DNA from: Anisodus tanguticus
Lineage: Eukaryota > Streptophyta > Magnoliopsida > Solanales > Solanaceae
Length of the DNA: 64,000 nucleotides
Reading direction: 5' to 3'
Assembly (NCBI GenBank): GCA_034509755.1
Contig: CM067550.1
Location: forward strand, 18,159,001-18,223,000
A program made the position numbers and the translations under genes. The notes under the pieces were generated by a model. That model searched no databases. It saw only the letters and a list, made by a program, of their open reading frames with translations, and was not told where the DNA came from. Each line of letters starts with the position of its first letter. Position 1 is the stretch's first letter. Shown here in pieces: positions 20,885 to 31,222 of this stretch.

Positions 20885-21219
20885 TTAATCTAGGAGCATG
20901 AAGGGTATTTTCAAGACAAGTGGTGGATCGGGGGGGGGAGACAAAGTTTTATGACCATAACCACGTATTAAAATTGAATTGCCATTACCAACAATTATGC
21001 CACGAGTATTGCTCAAATTGTAATAATACGAGAGAGTACCTTGGTCGGACGTCATGTGGGTGGTGGCTCCGGTGTCCATGTACCAATTCCTATCCGGGGG
21101 ATTTAATCCAAGTGTGTGCATGGCGGCTTCAATGTCGGTAGTAGAGGGACCCGCTGCATAGTAGGCCTGGTGGGGCCGAGGCCCAAGCACATCGGTTGGC
21201 TGCCCCGACCCAGTAGCTG
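20885..21219 (-). pseudogene. Copia B protease
   Basis: This retropepsin segment has an intact catalytic triplet in WYMDTGATTHMTSD, then NTRGIIVGNGN and IRGYGHK. A stop-free block covers 21190-20885. The frame changes after KIPFMLLD, near the run of Gs at 20931-20938. It links to gag through IEAAMHTLGLNPPDRN, which is conserved in A, C and F. Confidence 0.88.
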
Positions 21220-22200
21220 CTATCGGGTTCCACTGTAGGCCTGAATAACTAGGCCTGTTGGACTGTGGAAACTGGGTCCAGTTCGGGTTGGATGAATATG
21301 GCGGAAAATAAGGGTTATTGGGCCTAGGCCCACTAGCCTAGTTCCACGACCATGGGCCCCATGGCTGTGGCCAATTGGCTTGCAGCCTACTACCCCGAGG
21401 TCCATTGCCACCCCTGTTATTGCCACCTCAGATTCCACCACGGTTTTTACCATTATTTTTACAATTCTGACCCTTTTGCCGCCACCGTTATTGCGATTTT
21501 GGCTAGAATTATTGGAGACGGAGGGTAAAAAACTGGACTCAGTCATCATGAGGACAGGAGGGGCCCCAGTGACCGCTTTCTTAGCCAAGCCGGCTTCTTC
21601 GAGCGTGAGCATGGAACGTGCCTGATAAAACTGCGGAAGAGGACTGCTCTGACGAAGAAGCGTACCAACACCACTATAGTCCTTAGACATGCCTGCAACC
21701 ATTTGGAGGACAAGACGATCATTGGTAACGGGCGCACCAACGTTGCGGAGTTGGTCCGCTAATTCTTTCAACCTTTTGCAATATGCTGAAACGTTAGGGA
21801 AATCTTCCGTATTGACGTGGGAGAATTCCTGTTCAAGGGTAACAACACGAGAATTTTGATTATCTTGGAATATGTCACGCACTCTATTCCAAGTATCCAT
21901 CGCCGCAACGTCTGGTTCGATAATCGTTTGCAACAGGTCGGTAGAGATGGTGGAGTAAATCCACTGAAGAACGGTAGCATCAAGGGTCGTCCACAACTTA
22001 GGATCATCCTCGGGTTTAGGCACCTCCGTATTCGCAGGAGCCGCGGGGATAATATGATGGAGGACTTGATGCGAGCGTGCGTGAACTTTGAATAGTTTGG
22101 CCCACGTCGCGTATTGGACGTTTTATATTTCAAGAATGATAGAGATGTGATTTTTGATGTTAGAAACAGTAAGGGCAGACTGAAATGTGTTCTTAGCCAT
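21220..22200 (-). pseudogene. Copia B gag
   Basis: This structural Gag has an ATG at 22200 (MAKNTFQSALTVSNIKNH), followed about 30 codons in by a TAA where C has a codon for an ENVQYATW-type residue. From 22023 the frame is open for 267 residues: WTTLDATVLQWIYSTIS, DTWNRVRDIFQDNQNSR, the FPNVSAYCKRLKELADQLRN helix and ARSMLTLEEAGLAKK. A Gly/Asn-rich basic tail changes frame at GGGKR. No CCHC knuckle is visible. It matches the UBN2-type gag of plant Copia elements in organisation; a profile search was not run. Confidence 0.88.
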
Positions 22201-22335
22201 AATAGCAACGAACAACGTGATGAAGGGATTTTGGAGGAAAATTTGGGAAGAGAAAAGGCAAAGCGGGCACGGAAACCGAGAAGAAGGATTCGGAAACCAA
22301 TGCGCGGCGGCTGGAAATTAGGAGAGAAAATGTAA

Positions 22336-22355
22336 GACCTAGACTTCTGATACCA
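22336..22355 (-). other. Primer-binding site of Copia B
   Basis: The minus strand reads TGGTATCAGAAGTCTAGGTC directly after the LTR. The first ten bases match the initiator-Met tRNA 3'-end complement. AAG replaces the usual AGC, a variant shared by A and C. Confidence 0.85.
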
Positions 22356-22678
22356 TGAAAGAAATAATCCCTTGATTATTTTCATTAATGAAAGAGTATA
22401 TATACAATTTACAATTTTCCATAATAGAAAAATCATATTCCTATTCTATTCCCAAAGCCCTATTCTAGTTGTACAAGAATCCTATAATTATGGTAAGTGT
22501 ACAAGCTTAATTTAATACAATATTTACATCAAAAATATGCTCCAAAATCGTGATATACACATCTGTATAAGCCGTGTATATCACGGTCCAAAGTCACTGG
22601 AATACCGTCTATATATCGTGATATACACTGCTGTATATCATAGTTTATCACATGTATATAGACGGTATAACTAATACA
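22356..22678 (-). repeat. 5' LTR of Copia B
   Basis: The LTR is 323 bp, from TGTATTAGTTATACCGTC (22678) to CTTTCA (22356). It is colinear with 18037-18347 with point changes and a short insertion (CATAGTTTAT) inside the U3 hairpin. Confidence 0.92.
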
Positions 22679-24448
22679 TATTTGTCACAATCTAAACACA
22701 TGTCACACACTTCAATGTGGTCCAGTAAATATCACAAATTTATTTTTTTGAGCTACCCCACATCAAGGTCGTAATATGTAACTCTTTACTTTTCCCTTGT
22801 TTTTTCATTCGAGAATTGCTTATATTCCGTCATATTCACTCCTTAATTCTTGGAAATACATGCTTACTAGTTCTTCTCATTGACTCGCATCCGAGCATGA
22901 ATTTTACACTTTTTGCAGTAGTGTAAGAATACTCCTCCTAGAAACTGCACATATATTAAATTTGAAGGCTATCTTAATTTTGAAATCTGCAGGAATATGG
23001 TGTAATTTAAGCAACAATACAAATTTATAGCTAGCGGATATTTAATATATGTATAATTCATATATAGTATGCGTATAATCATTTATAGTATGTGTATAAT
23101 CATATATAATTAATGTATAATCTATTTATTCTGACAGATGAATCTGATCAGTTATTTGTGTAAAGGTCCCAAAATTAAAGAATTAACCTAAACTATCCAA
23201 CCACTTAATTTAAAATAGCCAGCGGATGTTTACTATATGTAAATTTAGATATAATATGTATATAATCATATCTAATAAGTGTATAATCTATATATTCTGA
23301 CAGATGAATTCGATCGATTATTTGTGTCAAGATCCCAAAATTGAAGAATTAACCTTGTTAGGGTCACTTCGAGCTTTGAGTTCCAACTTCAAAAGCGGAC
23401 GATCCAGAAACTTCAGTCCAAGTTCTATAAAGATAAAGCCAAACTAATAGACCCAAAGATTAGCCCATTAAACCTTTTTATCTTTAAATTTGCAACTCCA
23501 TTTCTTAAGTTCACTTGTGGATCGATTTTGAGTATGACTAAAAAAAACTTCAATATTTCAATATTACACAAATTAAGTAATGACCTGTGAGAGTTGTGCC
23601 AATGATAAAAGCTAATAGTAATTAGATTTGACTCATACTACATAGGTTGCATTTATTTACGGTGAATTCTTACATAATTAAACGTCCATTGGTTAAAGTT
23701 AAATCATAGGCTATCTTAGAACTTTAGGTATTAAATTATTGTCAACTTTTTTCACTCCAAAATGAGATCTAACAAGATTATATAGAGAGCAACACTTTTA
23801 ACTTTGGAACCCACCATTATGTGATATATTATATGAAAAAAGAAAGAAATTAGAGTTAAAGGTCTAGACAACTATAGAGATTTTAAAAGTTAGTAGATCC
23901 TTCTTCTCTTTCTTTTTATTTTTTATCCAATAGTTAGTAGATCTTGATTCTTCTTCTCTTGTATTTTAGTGGTAATTATAATAATCTAATGACAACTTGA
24001 ATGACATTTTATTCAACTTATCACCTTCCCCCTCCCACCCTCCAAAGAACTTAGAATCATTTACCAATTATATAAAAGTGATATAAGAATTTAGGAATAA
24101 GAGAAGGAAATATGTGATTTATCCTGAGCAGCTCCTGAGAAAAAAAAAACCAAGAAATTAAATGTTCCAATATTGTCACAACAGGTTATAAAGAGAATTC
24201 GAAACAAGAGTTTTATAAACAAAAAGAAAATTTATTTCTACAAACATCATAACAATTTAAGATCATTCCAGTTCCTTTTCGTTATTAATTATTTTTAAAA
24301 TGATATTGTAATTTATTTATATACTTAATCATCACTAGTGACACATAACCTACGAGCTATGTAGGGGCGGGCTAGCGCGTGAGCCGAATGACATAGGTGC
24401 ACAAGAGTACTTCACGCTATAACCATCTCCTTCTTAAAGGTTCTACAT
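22679..24448. other. Non-coding spacer with a diverged tandem duplication
   Basis: No gene. A unit at about 23032-23189 (AGCGGATATTTAATATATG ... TTCTGACAGATGAATC ... AAAGAATTAACCT) recurs at 23219-23358 (AGCGGATGTTTACTATATG ... TTCTGACAGATGAATTCG ... GAAGAATTAACC). The rest is AT-rich. Confidence 0.7.
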
Positions 24449-24876
24449 GTTGAAATTTGGACTTGTGTTAATTGGTTATAGCCTGAAAGGATAGTGACGT
24501 GACTCAAGTAGTGGATTAATAAAAGATCTTAATATTAAATTATTATGTGTGTGGATAAGCTAGACCCAATAACTATTGGCATGTTATGGGTAGACACTCA
24601 CTCTCTATAAATAAAGGTCAACCCCCCCCCCCCCCCTCCCCCTCCCTAACTATTGGAAAACCGCAGCATGTTTTGTTCTTGAATATGTGGTATAGTTGTT
24701 GATGTCCCATCAGTCGAGATAGTTAGTGGATCATGGAAGTTGGTCTTAGGCTTTACCGATTGCTTTCGCTATAGAAATAATGGAGATGAACGATACACTT
24801 TCTTTATCCTATCTCAAGATTATGTTTATAATTGTGTCTTAATCTCTGCTATGACTACGAATAAATTATCTTACCG
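24449..24876 (+). repeat. 5' LTR of Copia I
   Basis: It begins TGTTGAAATTTGGACTTGTG and ends AAATTATCTTAC. It is colinear with 33527-33927, including the TATAAATA box (24596-24603) and the GTGGTATAG, AATGGAGAT and GACTACGAATAAATTATC blocks. The pyrimidine run at 24625-24646 is expanded relative to the other copy. Confidence 0.92.
24596..24603 (+). promoter_or_regulatory. TATA-like box in the Copia I LTR
   Basis: CTCTCTATAAATAAAGG in the 5' LTR is kept as CTCTCTATAAATAGAGG at 33671-33687 in the 3' LTR. Its position in mid-LTR fits the element promoter. Confidence 0.55.
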
Positions 24877-24891
24877 TTGATATCAAGAGCC
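24877..24891 (+). other. Primer-binding site of Copia I
   Basis: TTGATATCAAGAGCC follows the LTR end. It resembles TGGTATCAAGAGCC of element E and J and the initiator-Met complement, with one substitution. Confidence 0.65.
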
Positions 24892-24976
24892 ACCATAGCC
24901 AGGGATTAAGATCGATGGTTATTGTCTTGAGTTCAAAAAAAAGATTGCGTCAAAACTAATCTTTCATAATATATAT

Positions 24977-25156
24977 TGTAAGATGATATTAATCTCCCTT
25001 AGGGATTCTTGTTCATTAATATCAATATATATAGTGTACAATTTACAATCCTAATACAATAGGAATCCTTGTCCCAATACAAGAGAAATCCTAGTTTACT
25101 ATAATTATCTATCACTAAATGTATTTATAATATATGGTATGTGTACAAGTATAACA
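24977..25156 (-). repeat. Minus-oriented Copia LTR (lineage 2)
   Basis: Read on the minus strand it starts TGTTATACTTGTACACATACC and ends ATCATCTTACA, an LTR of about 180 bp of the D/E/J lineage. It stands head-to-head with the plus-oriented LTR of E (to 25349), giving inverted arms 24977-25141 and 25185-25349. Confidence 0.8.
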
Positions 25157-25349
25157 CTACAATCCCTACCCATAATTAGAATATATACCATATATTGTAA
25201 ATATATTTAGTGATGGATAATTATGGTAAACTAGGATTCCTCTTGTATTAGGACTAGGATTCCTATTGTATTAGGAATGTATATTGTACACTATATATAT
25301 TGATATTAATGAACAAGAATCCCTAAGGGAAGATTAATATCATCTTACA

Positions 25350-25363
25350 TGGTATCAAGAGCC
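25350..25363 (+). other. Primer-binding site of Copia E
   Basis: TGGTATCAAGAGCC lies immediately after the LTR end ATCTTACA. It is one base longer than the initiator-Met complement TGGTATCAGAGCC. Confidence 0.8.
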
Positions 25364-25459
25364 AAAACCCTATTATAGAAAAATTCCTCCTTGCCGCCGC
25401 CCCCCCACCTCTCGGCCGACGGCACATAGTAATTTTTTCTCTTCCTAATTTCCATCCCA

Positions 25460-26380
25460 ATGGAGAATTTGGCTACTCCCACCTCTTCCGATGCTTCCGC
25501 TTCTCACTCAGTCGTCATCCAACCCTTCTCCTCACCGTCTTTTCATCTGGCTCTCGCCGTTACCAACATCAAGAATTTTATCCTTATAATTCTTGATCAA
25601 GAAGACGGCCAATATTGGTCATGAGTGGAATTATTTCGCATCCATGCATATGTATATCATGTGCTTGATCATATAGACGACTCTTTCCCTCGTCCTCCCG
25701 ATATGGATGACATCACATGGCGTCGCCTCTATGCCGAGGTCAAACAGTGGATATATGGCACTATATCCAAGGACTTACTATACACAATTATGAAAACAGG
25801 TGCCTCTGCCAATGATCTATGAACACGTTTGGAATAAATTTTTCAAGACAACAAGAACACTCGCGCCGTGTACTTGGAAGAACAGTTCAACACCACCCAT
25901 CTTGAAAACTTCTCTAATATGTCAGAATATTGCAGGCAGTTGAAACTTGTGGCAGACTAACTGTCTAACGTTGGTACACCTGTGTCCAAAACTAAGATGG
26001 TGTTACAATTAGTTGCGGGGCTCCCCAAGGGTGAAGATGACACCCTAGCCACGATGATACAACAGGCTGACCCTCTACCAGGTTTCAACAAAGCACGCTC
26101 GTAATTGTTATTGGAGAAAACCCGATGTGCGAAACAGGACGAGCATAACCAGAAGGCATTAACAGTTTAACCGCCCGCACAGCCTCCGCCGGCTTCAGCA
26201 TATCCTCCAGCCCAGTTCCCTTTTCAGCAACAAGGGCTACTAGGCCAGGCTCCAGGTCTGCGCCCGCCCATGTTCCAGCACCAACAGGCCCATGTCGTGC
26301 AGGCCCAGTTCCCACAGCAGCCCTTCAATCAAATCCCCACCGACTTGGGTCAGGCATTCAGCAGTATGAGTATGCAGCAG
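25460..26380 (+). pseudogene. Copia E gag
   Basis: The ATG at 25460 gives MENLATPTSSDASASHSVV, then LALAVTNIKNFILIILDQED and a TGA before VELFRIHAYVYHVLDH. The next open piece (25625-25822) has WIYGTISKDLLYTIMKTGAS. After further stops come FQDNKNTRAVYLEEQFNTT, MSEYCRQLKLVAD and LQLVAGLPKGEDDTLATMI. The C-terminus is Pro/Gln-rich (PPAQFPFQQQGLLGQAPGL) with no zinc knuckle. At least five in-frame stops make it non-functional. Confidence 0.85.
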
Positions 26381-26774
26381 CCCGACGAAAATTGGTATAT
26401 GGACTCTGGAGCCTCCTATCACCTCATCCGGTCCGCAGGTAATCTTTCCCAAGTGTATCATTTAAAGTCTCCATAATTTATTACAGTTGGCAATGATCAC
26501 CACATTTCAATTCAGGGCTATGGTCACACCCACACTCCGCCACCTCACCCACCCTTCTCCCTAAATAACATCCTGTATGCCCATACATCATCAAAAATTT
26601 AATATCCATTAGAAAATTTACTCGTAATAATGCTGTGTCTGTTGATTTTGATCCCTTTGGTTTTACTGTGAAGGATCTACGTACGGGGACACCTCTTACG
26701 AGATGCAATAGAACAGGGGATCTCTATCCATTCACATCCTGGTCCGCTACCAGTTCCCGATCACACACTACCAT
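26381..26774 (+). pseudogene. Copia E protease and pre-integrase start
   Basis: The catalytic triplet is intact in WYMDSGASYHLIRSAGNLSQ, and a stop follows LKSP. The continuation VGNDHHISIQGYGHTHTPP and IKNLISIRKFTRNNAVSVDF leads into DPFGFTVKDLRTGTPLTRC and TGDLYPF. It is then fused in frame to gag of another Copia lineage at about 26775. Confidence 0.85.
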
Positions 26775-27426
26775 AGCTGACCTTTTACAGATGATTATTG
26801 AGTCGGATACCACGGCTATGGCTACCTGGAATAGATTGCGTGACATATTCCAAGATAACCAACATTCACGTGTCGTCACACTCGAGCAGGAATTCTCTCT
26901 AGTTCGCATGGAAGAATTTCCAAACGTCTCTGCATATTGCAAGAAACTCAAGGAGTTTGCGGATCAACTCCGTAATGTTGGCGCACCTGTAACAAATAAT
27001 CATCTGGTTCTACAATTGGTTGTCGGCCTTTCGAAGGCCTATAATGGTGTTGGAACTCTCCTTCATCAAAGCAACCCTCTTCCCGCCTTTTATCAAGCCC
27101 GATCCATGCTTACTTTGGAAGAAGTCGGTTTGGCTAAAAAGGCGGCTACCGAAGCAAGCCCCGTCATCATGATGGCGTCCTCCCCAAGTTTTTCGAGCTT
27201 TGTTGATAATTCGGGCCAAAACCATACTCATGGTGGCGGCAAAAATAATCATAAGAATAATAACAAAAACCGCGAGGGCAAACGCGACGGTTCCGACGGT
27301 CAGCAATCAGGCAGTGGGTCCCGTCTAGTGAATAGTGGCCCACCACCCTCTTGGTCCCAGCAGTGGGGCTGGGGTAGTGGGCCGTGGGCCAGCAGCCCCT
27401 ACTTTCCAGCAAATACCGGCAGCTAG
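26635..27426 (+). pseudogene. Chimeric open frame: lineage-2 pol start fused to lineage-1 gag
   Basis: An uninterrupted 263-codon frame. Its first 45 or so residues (DPFGFTVKDLRTGTPLTRC ... SATSSRSHTT) belong after the protease of a D/E-type element. From IADLLQMIIESDT onward it is lineage-1 gag (TWNRLRDIFQDNQHSR, FPNVSAYCKKLKEFADQLRN, ARSMLTLEEVGLAKKA), with a Gly/Asn/Lys-rich tail and QSGSGSRL to the stop at 27426. In an intact element gag precedes protease, so the order is inverted. The first residue is not a natural start codon (CTG-type context), so I do not call it an expressed gene. Confidence 0.85.
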
Positions 27427-28206
27427 TGGGCTGGCTAGCCTTTCAGGCCCAACAATCAACTATGGCGGCCCACTGGCCAGTGGCCCAGTAACGCCAGCTC
27501 CAGCAGCTACGACCCAGTTCAGTCCCGTCCTGGAATACTTGGACCCCGACCTTCGCAAGCCTACCACGCAGCAGGCCCCACTCCGACCGATATCGAGGTC
27601 GCAATGCACACATTGGGTTTGACTCAACCGGACCCAAATTGGTATATAGACAGCGGTGCCACTACCCACATGACTTCCGATTCAGGTACTCTCTCATCTT
27701 ATTCCAATTTGAGCAACCTTCGGGGTATAATTATTGGTAATGGCAACTCTATTCCAATTCAGGGTTATGGTCAGAAAACATTGTCTCCCCCCAATCCGCC
27801 CCTTATCTTGAAAAATACTTTACATGCCCCCAAATTGATTAAAAACTTAGTGTCTGTCCGAAAGTTCACCACTGACAATTCTGTTTCTGTTGAATTTGAT
27901 CCGTTTGGTTTCTCTGTGAAGGATTTCAAGACGGGAAATCATCTCATGAGGTGTGATATTAGGGGGGATCTGTATCCTATCATGAATGGTTTCAGTCCAT
28001 AGAGTCAAGCTTTGCCATAAGCCTTTGCAACCATTTTTCCTTCCTTGTGGCATGCTCGCATTGGTCATCCGGGATCCTCTATTTTATCAACTTTAGATAA
28101 AAATAGTTTTATTTCATGTAAGGGTACGAGTCGTACTCCAATTTGTCAATTTTGTTCGTTAGGAAAAATTGTTAAGTTGCCATTTGTAGACTCAAATTCT
28201 CATACT
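26775..28206 (+). mobile_element. Copia element F fragment (lineage 1)
   Basis: A mid-gag to pre-integrase piece of a lineage-1 Copia element (same lineage as A, B, C). It has no LTR or primer site. It starts in mid-gag at ADLLQMIIESDTTAM and ends at VDSNSHTSIS, where it is joined at about 28207 to the 3' part of element G. Confidence 0.88.
27427..28206 (+). pseudogene. Copia F gag C-terminus, protease and pre-integrase
   Basis: The Pro/Gly/Ala-rich gag end (27430-27600) is followed by IEVAMHTLGLTQPDPNWYIDSGATTHMTSD, with the protease triplet intact (DSGAT). Then come GIIIGNGN, IQGYGQKTLS, VRKFTTDNSVSVEFDPFGF and, after a stop at 28000, the zinc-binding HARIGHPG and PICQFCSLGK. It ends at VDSNSHT. 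The integrase core and RT are absent. Confidence 0.87.
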
Positions 28207-29698
28207 TCAATATCCACGGCCACAACGAACAAAACCATAAGAATTAAAACGAATAAGGAGAGTTATTGTGTTGGTATCATTGTCTTGGCTTACACTAAAC
28301 ACTGATGGTTCAAGACATCACGTTCACCGCGCAGTAAGTAAGTCCGGTGGTATTCAACTAGGGAAGGTTTAAAGCAGAAGCTACCCCTCCAGATGCAATA
28401 TCTTTTTGCTGAAAGATTGCTGAAAGTAGGCACCTTGTGTGTGCGCCAAAATCTCTTTCAAGAGGGGATTGTTGGAAATTTGCCTTTGGCAGGGAGGTGC
28501 GTCCACCCATATTTAATAAATTAAACACTTGTGTTCTGCATGTTGGAGGCTTTGTCTCTTCACATATGCATAATCTACTAAGTGAGTAGATGACCGTAGG
28601 GCTAAAAATCATCAAATTTCATTGAGAAATGAATGAGATATTGGTCCACGAAGTAAGGTGTTTGGGGCATGGAAATATGGTGTGGGACAAATCTACCACA
28701 TCGGTAGGAAAAGGAAGAATTGCTCTCTTTATAAGTCTCTAAATTGGCTAAGGGTTTGGGACCTCAAGGGGTATCCCATGTGTTTAAAGGAGGGAGGACC
28801 TAGATGTGCTTGGGTTCAAGGCTAAGCCCACACGCGCGCCGCCGCCGCCCGCCCGTCCCGTCCCGTCTGGGCTCAGGCTCGGGTCATGAGTCGTGGGTCA
28901 TAGGACTTTCTGATATTATCTATTTGGACCCCCAAATTGCTTAATATTTACAGTTTGATCCCTAGAGTTTCTGGAAAGTTGAATTTGGGAACGACGGAAG
29001 GCAGAAAGTTTCTGCCTACCGTTGGAGTTGATTTTTGGGGGCGTTAGTGCGCATTAACCAGCCATTACTTGGCTGATTAACTCCCTCCATTAACAACCAT
29101 TACTTGATTGAATTACACCCTCCTTCAATGGCCATAAACAACCATTACTTGGCCGTTTACTCCCTCCTTCAATGGCCTTAAACAACCATGTCTTGGGCAG
29201 TTGAGCAGCCTCCCTTATGCTATTTATTGGAGCTGTTTTGCTCAATTGTGAAAAAAAATGAAAAATACAGAAAGTATACAGAATCAAAAGAGACAGAAAT
29301 ATATACACAGAGACAAAAAGAAGAGTAAAACACTATCCAAAACGTTGGGACGAAAACAGAAAACTCTTCCTTCCTTTTCCATTTCTTCAGCAAAGCGTTT
29401 CGTGTTTGTTTTCTTCGTCAGACTCAACTTATTTACTTTGTAGTGTTGAGATTAAAGTGTTGTTTTATCTTGGGAGACTATTGTCCGTTAACATAAAATC
29501 ATATATACGGGGCAATCTTATCTTAAGGACAGAGTGCGATCACTCGACTCAGCACACAATTGTAACCATCCAGATTTAGTGTTTCTTGATTTCAGGTTAT
29601 CAAGATTCAAGACTCAACAACTTTGCGGTAGTTCTGAAGATTGGTTATTTGTTTATCCTTTCGAACACTTGTAATATTTATTTACTTCCCGTACTGCA
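28207..29698 (+). mobile_element. Copia element G: 3' end and LTR (lineage 3)
   Basis: A 260-bp internal 3' segment (CCACGGCCACAACG ... AAGAGGGGAT) precedes a 1229-bp LTR. Both match element H on the opposite strand. The purine tract AAGAGGGGA lies just before the LTR. No coding pol remains. Confidence 0.88.
28470..29698 (+). repeat. LTR of Copia G
   Basis: It begins TGTTGGAAATTTGCC and ends CCCGTACTGCA. It is colinear with 14692-15912 (minus). It contains a GCGCGCCGCCGCCGCCCGCC patch at 28833-28852 and alternating AACCATTACTTGG words in mid-LTR. Confidence 0.9.
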
Positions 29699-30264
29699 TT
29701 ACCAATAACCAACACACATATGCTAGTCTTGGAGGTTTTCCTTTTGATGCTAGTGAAGCTAAATTAATTAGTGAGAAGAGATATTGAGTTTCCACCCAAA
29801 GGAGGAAACTTAATGTCTTGGATTCTCATGTTATAAAATAAGAGGACAAATTTGTTATAAAAGGAGGTTTTATGTCTCTATCCCAAAAGGAAAGACATAA
29901 TGCATGCCTCAGATTTTTGGATTAGTTGAGGAGGAGATTTTGTGTCTCTTACCCAAAGGTGAGGATACAATGAATGTCTTTGACTCCTTGGTATAAGAGG
30001 ATGTTTTATGTCTCTACCCAAAGGAAGGACATAATGCATGTCTTAGACTCTTGGATTAATTAAGGAAGAGATCTTATGTCTCTTGCCCAAAAGCGAGGAT
30101 ATAATAAATGTCTTAGACTCCTTAATTATTAAAGAGGAGACAGTTGCATATTCTACCCAAAGGAGAGGTGGAATAGATTCTTAGACTCTTTAAATTTATA
30201 TATTAATGCTCATGATTTTACTATAATTTTTTGTGTTGTTTTCCTGAACGCTGTTATCAACATG
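29699..30264 (+). repeat. Copia I leader with about 65-bp degenerate repeats
   Basis: Units repeat the pattern TATGTCTCT - ACCCAAAGG - GAGGACATAATG - ATGTCTTAGACTCCTT at about 29870, 29938, 30003, 30068 and 30133, with a related block at 29795. The constant core is CCCAAAGG. The region is non-coding and precedes gag, so it belongs to the 5' leader of element I. Confidence 0.75.
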
Positions 30265-30830
30265 ACTACTCAATTGAATTTCATTGAAATTATGATTAGT
30301 AGCAACTACAAGAAGTGAAAATAGGATATTAAAATGGTGTTGGTCCTGGTGAGTCTAGATTTTGCATTGAGTGAATCGAAACCTGCTGAACCTATAACTA
30401 CCAACTTTTCTGAAGAAAAGGATAAGTATGAGAAATAGATGAAGGCTTACAAATTGAGCCTTATGATCATGAATAGATTCATTTCTAATCACATAAAAAG
30501 GTACAATCAAGGATAATGGAAACACAAAAGATTTCTTGAGTTCCATTGGACAAAAAATTCAAGAATCTGATAAACCTGAGATAGGTAGCCTATTGATTCC
30601 CTTTCCACCATAAGGTCCTTTCCTAAATAGTTTGACCAGCTTTAAACAATCTATAATGATCAATCTTGGCGTCTAGGCGGTCATAAGCCTGGGGTTAACC
30701 TAGGCCAGTCTCATTATCCTATTGGTCCTCAAGTAGTGATTCAAAAAGAAGTCAAGTGTTGAGATTGTAAACAAGTTGGTCATAAAAATGTTGATTGTCC
30801 TCTGAAAAATAAATTAGGTAACCCTTTGAC
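30265..30830 (+). pseudogene. Copia I gag with zinc knuckle
   Basis: Gag begins about 30261 (MTTQLNFIEIMISSNYKK), with a stop soon after. Further pieces are DIKMVLVLVSLDFALSESKP, DKYEK and MKAYKLSLMIMNRFISNHIK. Downstream, 30757-30798 encodes a CX2CX4HX4C knuckle (C-x-D-C-K-Q-V-G-H-K-N-V-D-C), but the first x is a TGA. Unlike lineages 1 and 2 here, this lineage does have the nucleic-acid-binding knuckle. Multiple stops make it a pseudogene. Confidence 0.8.
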
Positions 30831-30859
30831 TTTTGTCTGCTTTGAAACTAGTCTTGTGA

Positions 30860-31222
30860 ATGTTCCTTTAAATTTTTGGTGGTTGGATAGTTGTGCAACT
30901 GTTCATGTAATCAATGACTTGTAAGACTTGGTAAGCAGACGGGAGCCAAAAGAGATGAAGCCAATGTAGTTGTGGGCAATGGAGTCAAAGCAAAAGTAAA
31001 ACTAATTAGGACTACTATTTTGTCTTTCAAAAAATAATTCTAGTATTCGTTTAGAAAATATTATTTTGTGCCGCCCATGAGATGGAAACTTGTATCTCAT
31101 TAACTTTTGGACCAATCTGGTTATGGATTTCAAATAAATGATGATTTTGTTAAAATTTTCTATGATTCACATATCGTTGGTGATGGTTTTGAGTGATGGT
31201 CTATATCGCTTAAATGTGTTGA
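30860..31222 (+). pseudogene. Copia I protease and pre-integrase
   Basis: The protease block reads WWLDSCATVHVINDL; the residue after DS is Cys (TGT at 30892-30894) instead of Gly, so the catalytic DSG is lost. A stop follows NDL. Later pieces (about 31040-31120) resemble the ENIILCRP.DGNLYLI pre-integrase stretch. Confidence 0.7.

Larger units (their letters stand above)
18037..22678 (-). mobile_element. Copia element B (lineage 1), both LTRs present
   Basis: This 4.6-kb minus-strand element has LTRs at 18037-18347 and 22356-22678, a primer site at 22336-22355, gag, protease, a deleted integrase, then reverse transcriptase/RNase H and a G-rich polypurine tract. The order is that of Ty1/copia. 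Stops, frameshifts and a roughly 530-bp integrase deletion make it non-autonomous. I could not match an unambiguous 5-bp target duplication (AATAT on the left, TATTT or AATAC on the right, depending on the exact LTR end). Confidence 0.93.
25165..26774 (+). mobile_element. Copia element E fragment (lineage 2)
   Basis: The LTR (ending 25349), primer site (25350-25363), gag and protease/pre-integrase of a lineage-2 Copia element. It breaks at about 26775, where lineage-1 gag begins. The exact 5' end of its LTR is unclear. Confidence 0.85.

Noticed and set aside
18032..22683. Target duplication of Copia B
   Set aside because: AATAT on the left and TATTT (or AATAC with a shifted LTR end) on the right do not match well enough to claim one.
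29795..30200. Regularly spaced repeats as a CRISPR-like array
   Set aside because: Units are degenerate throughout with no unique spacers, lie in a Copia leader, and the genome is eukaryotic.
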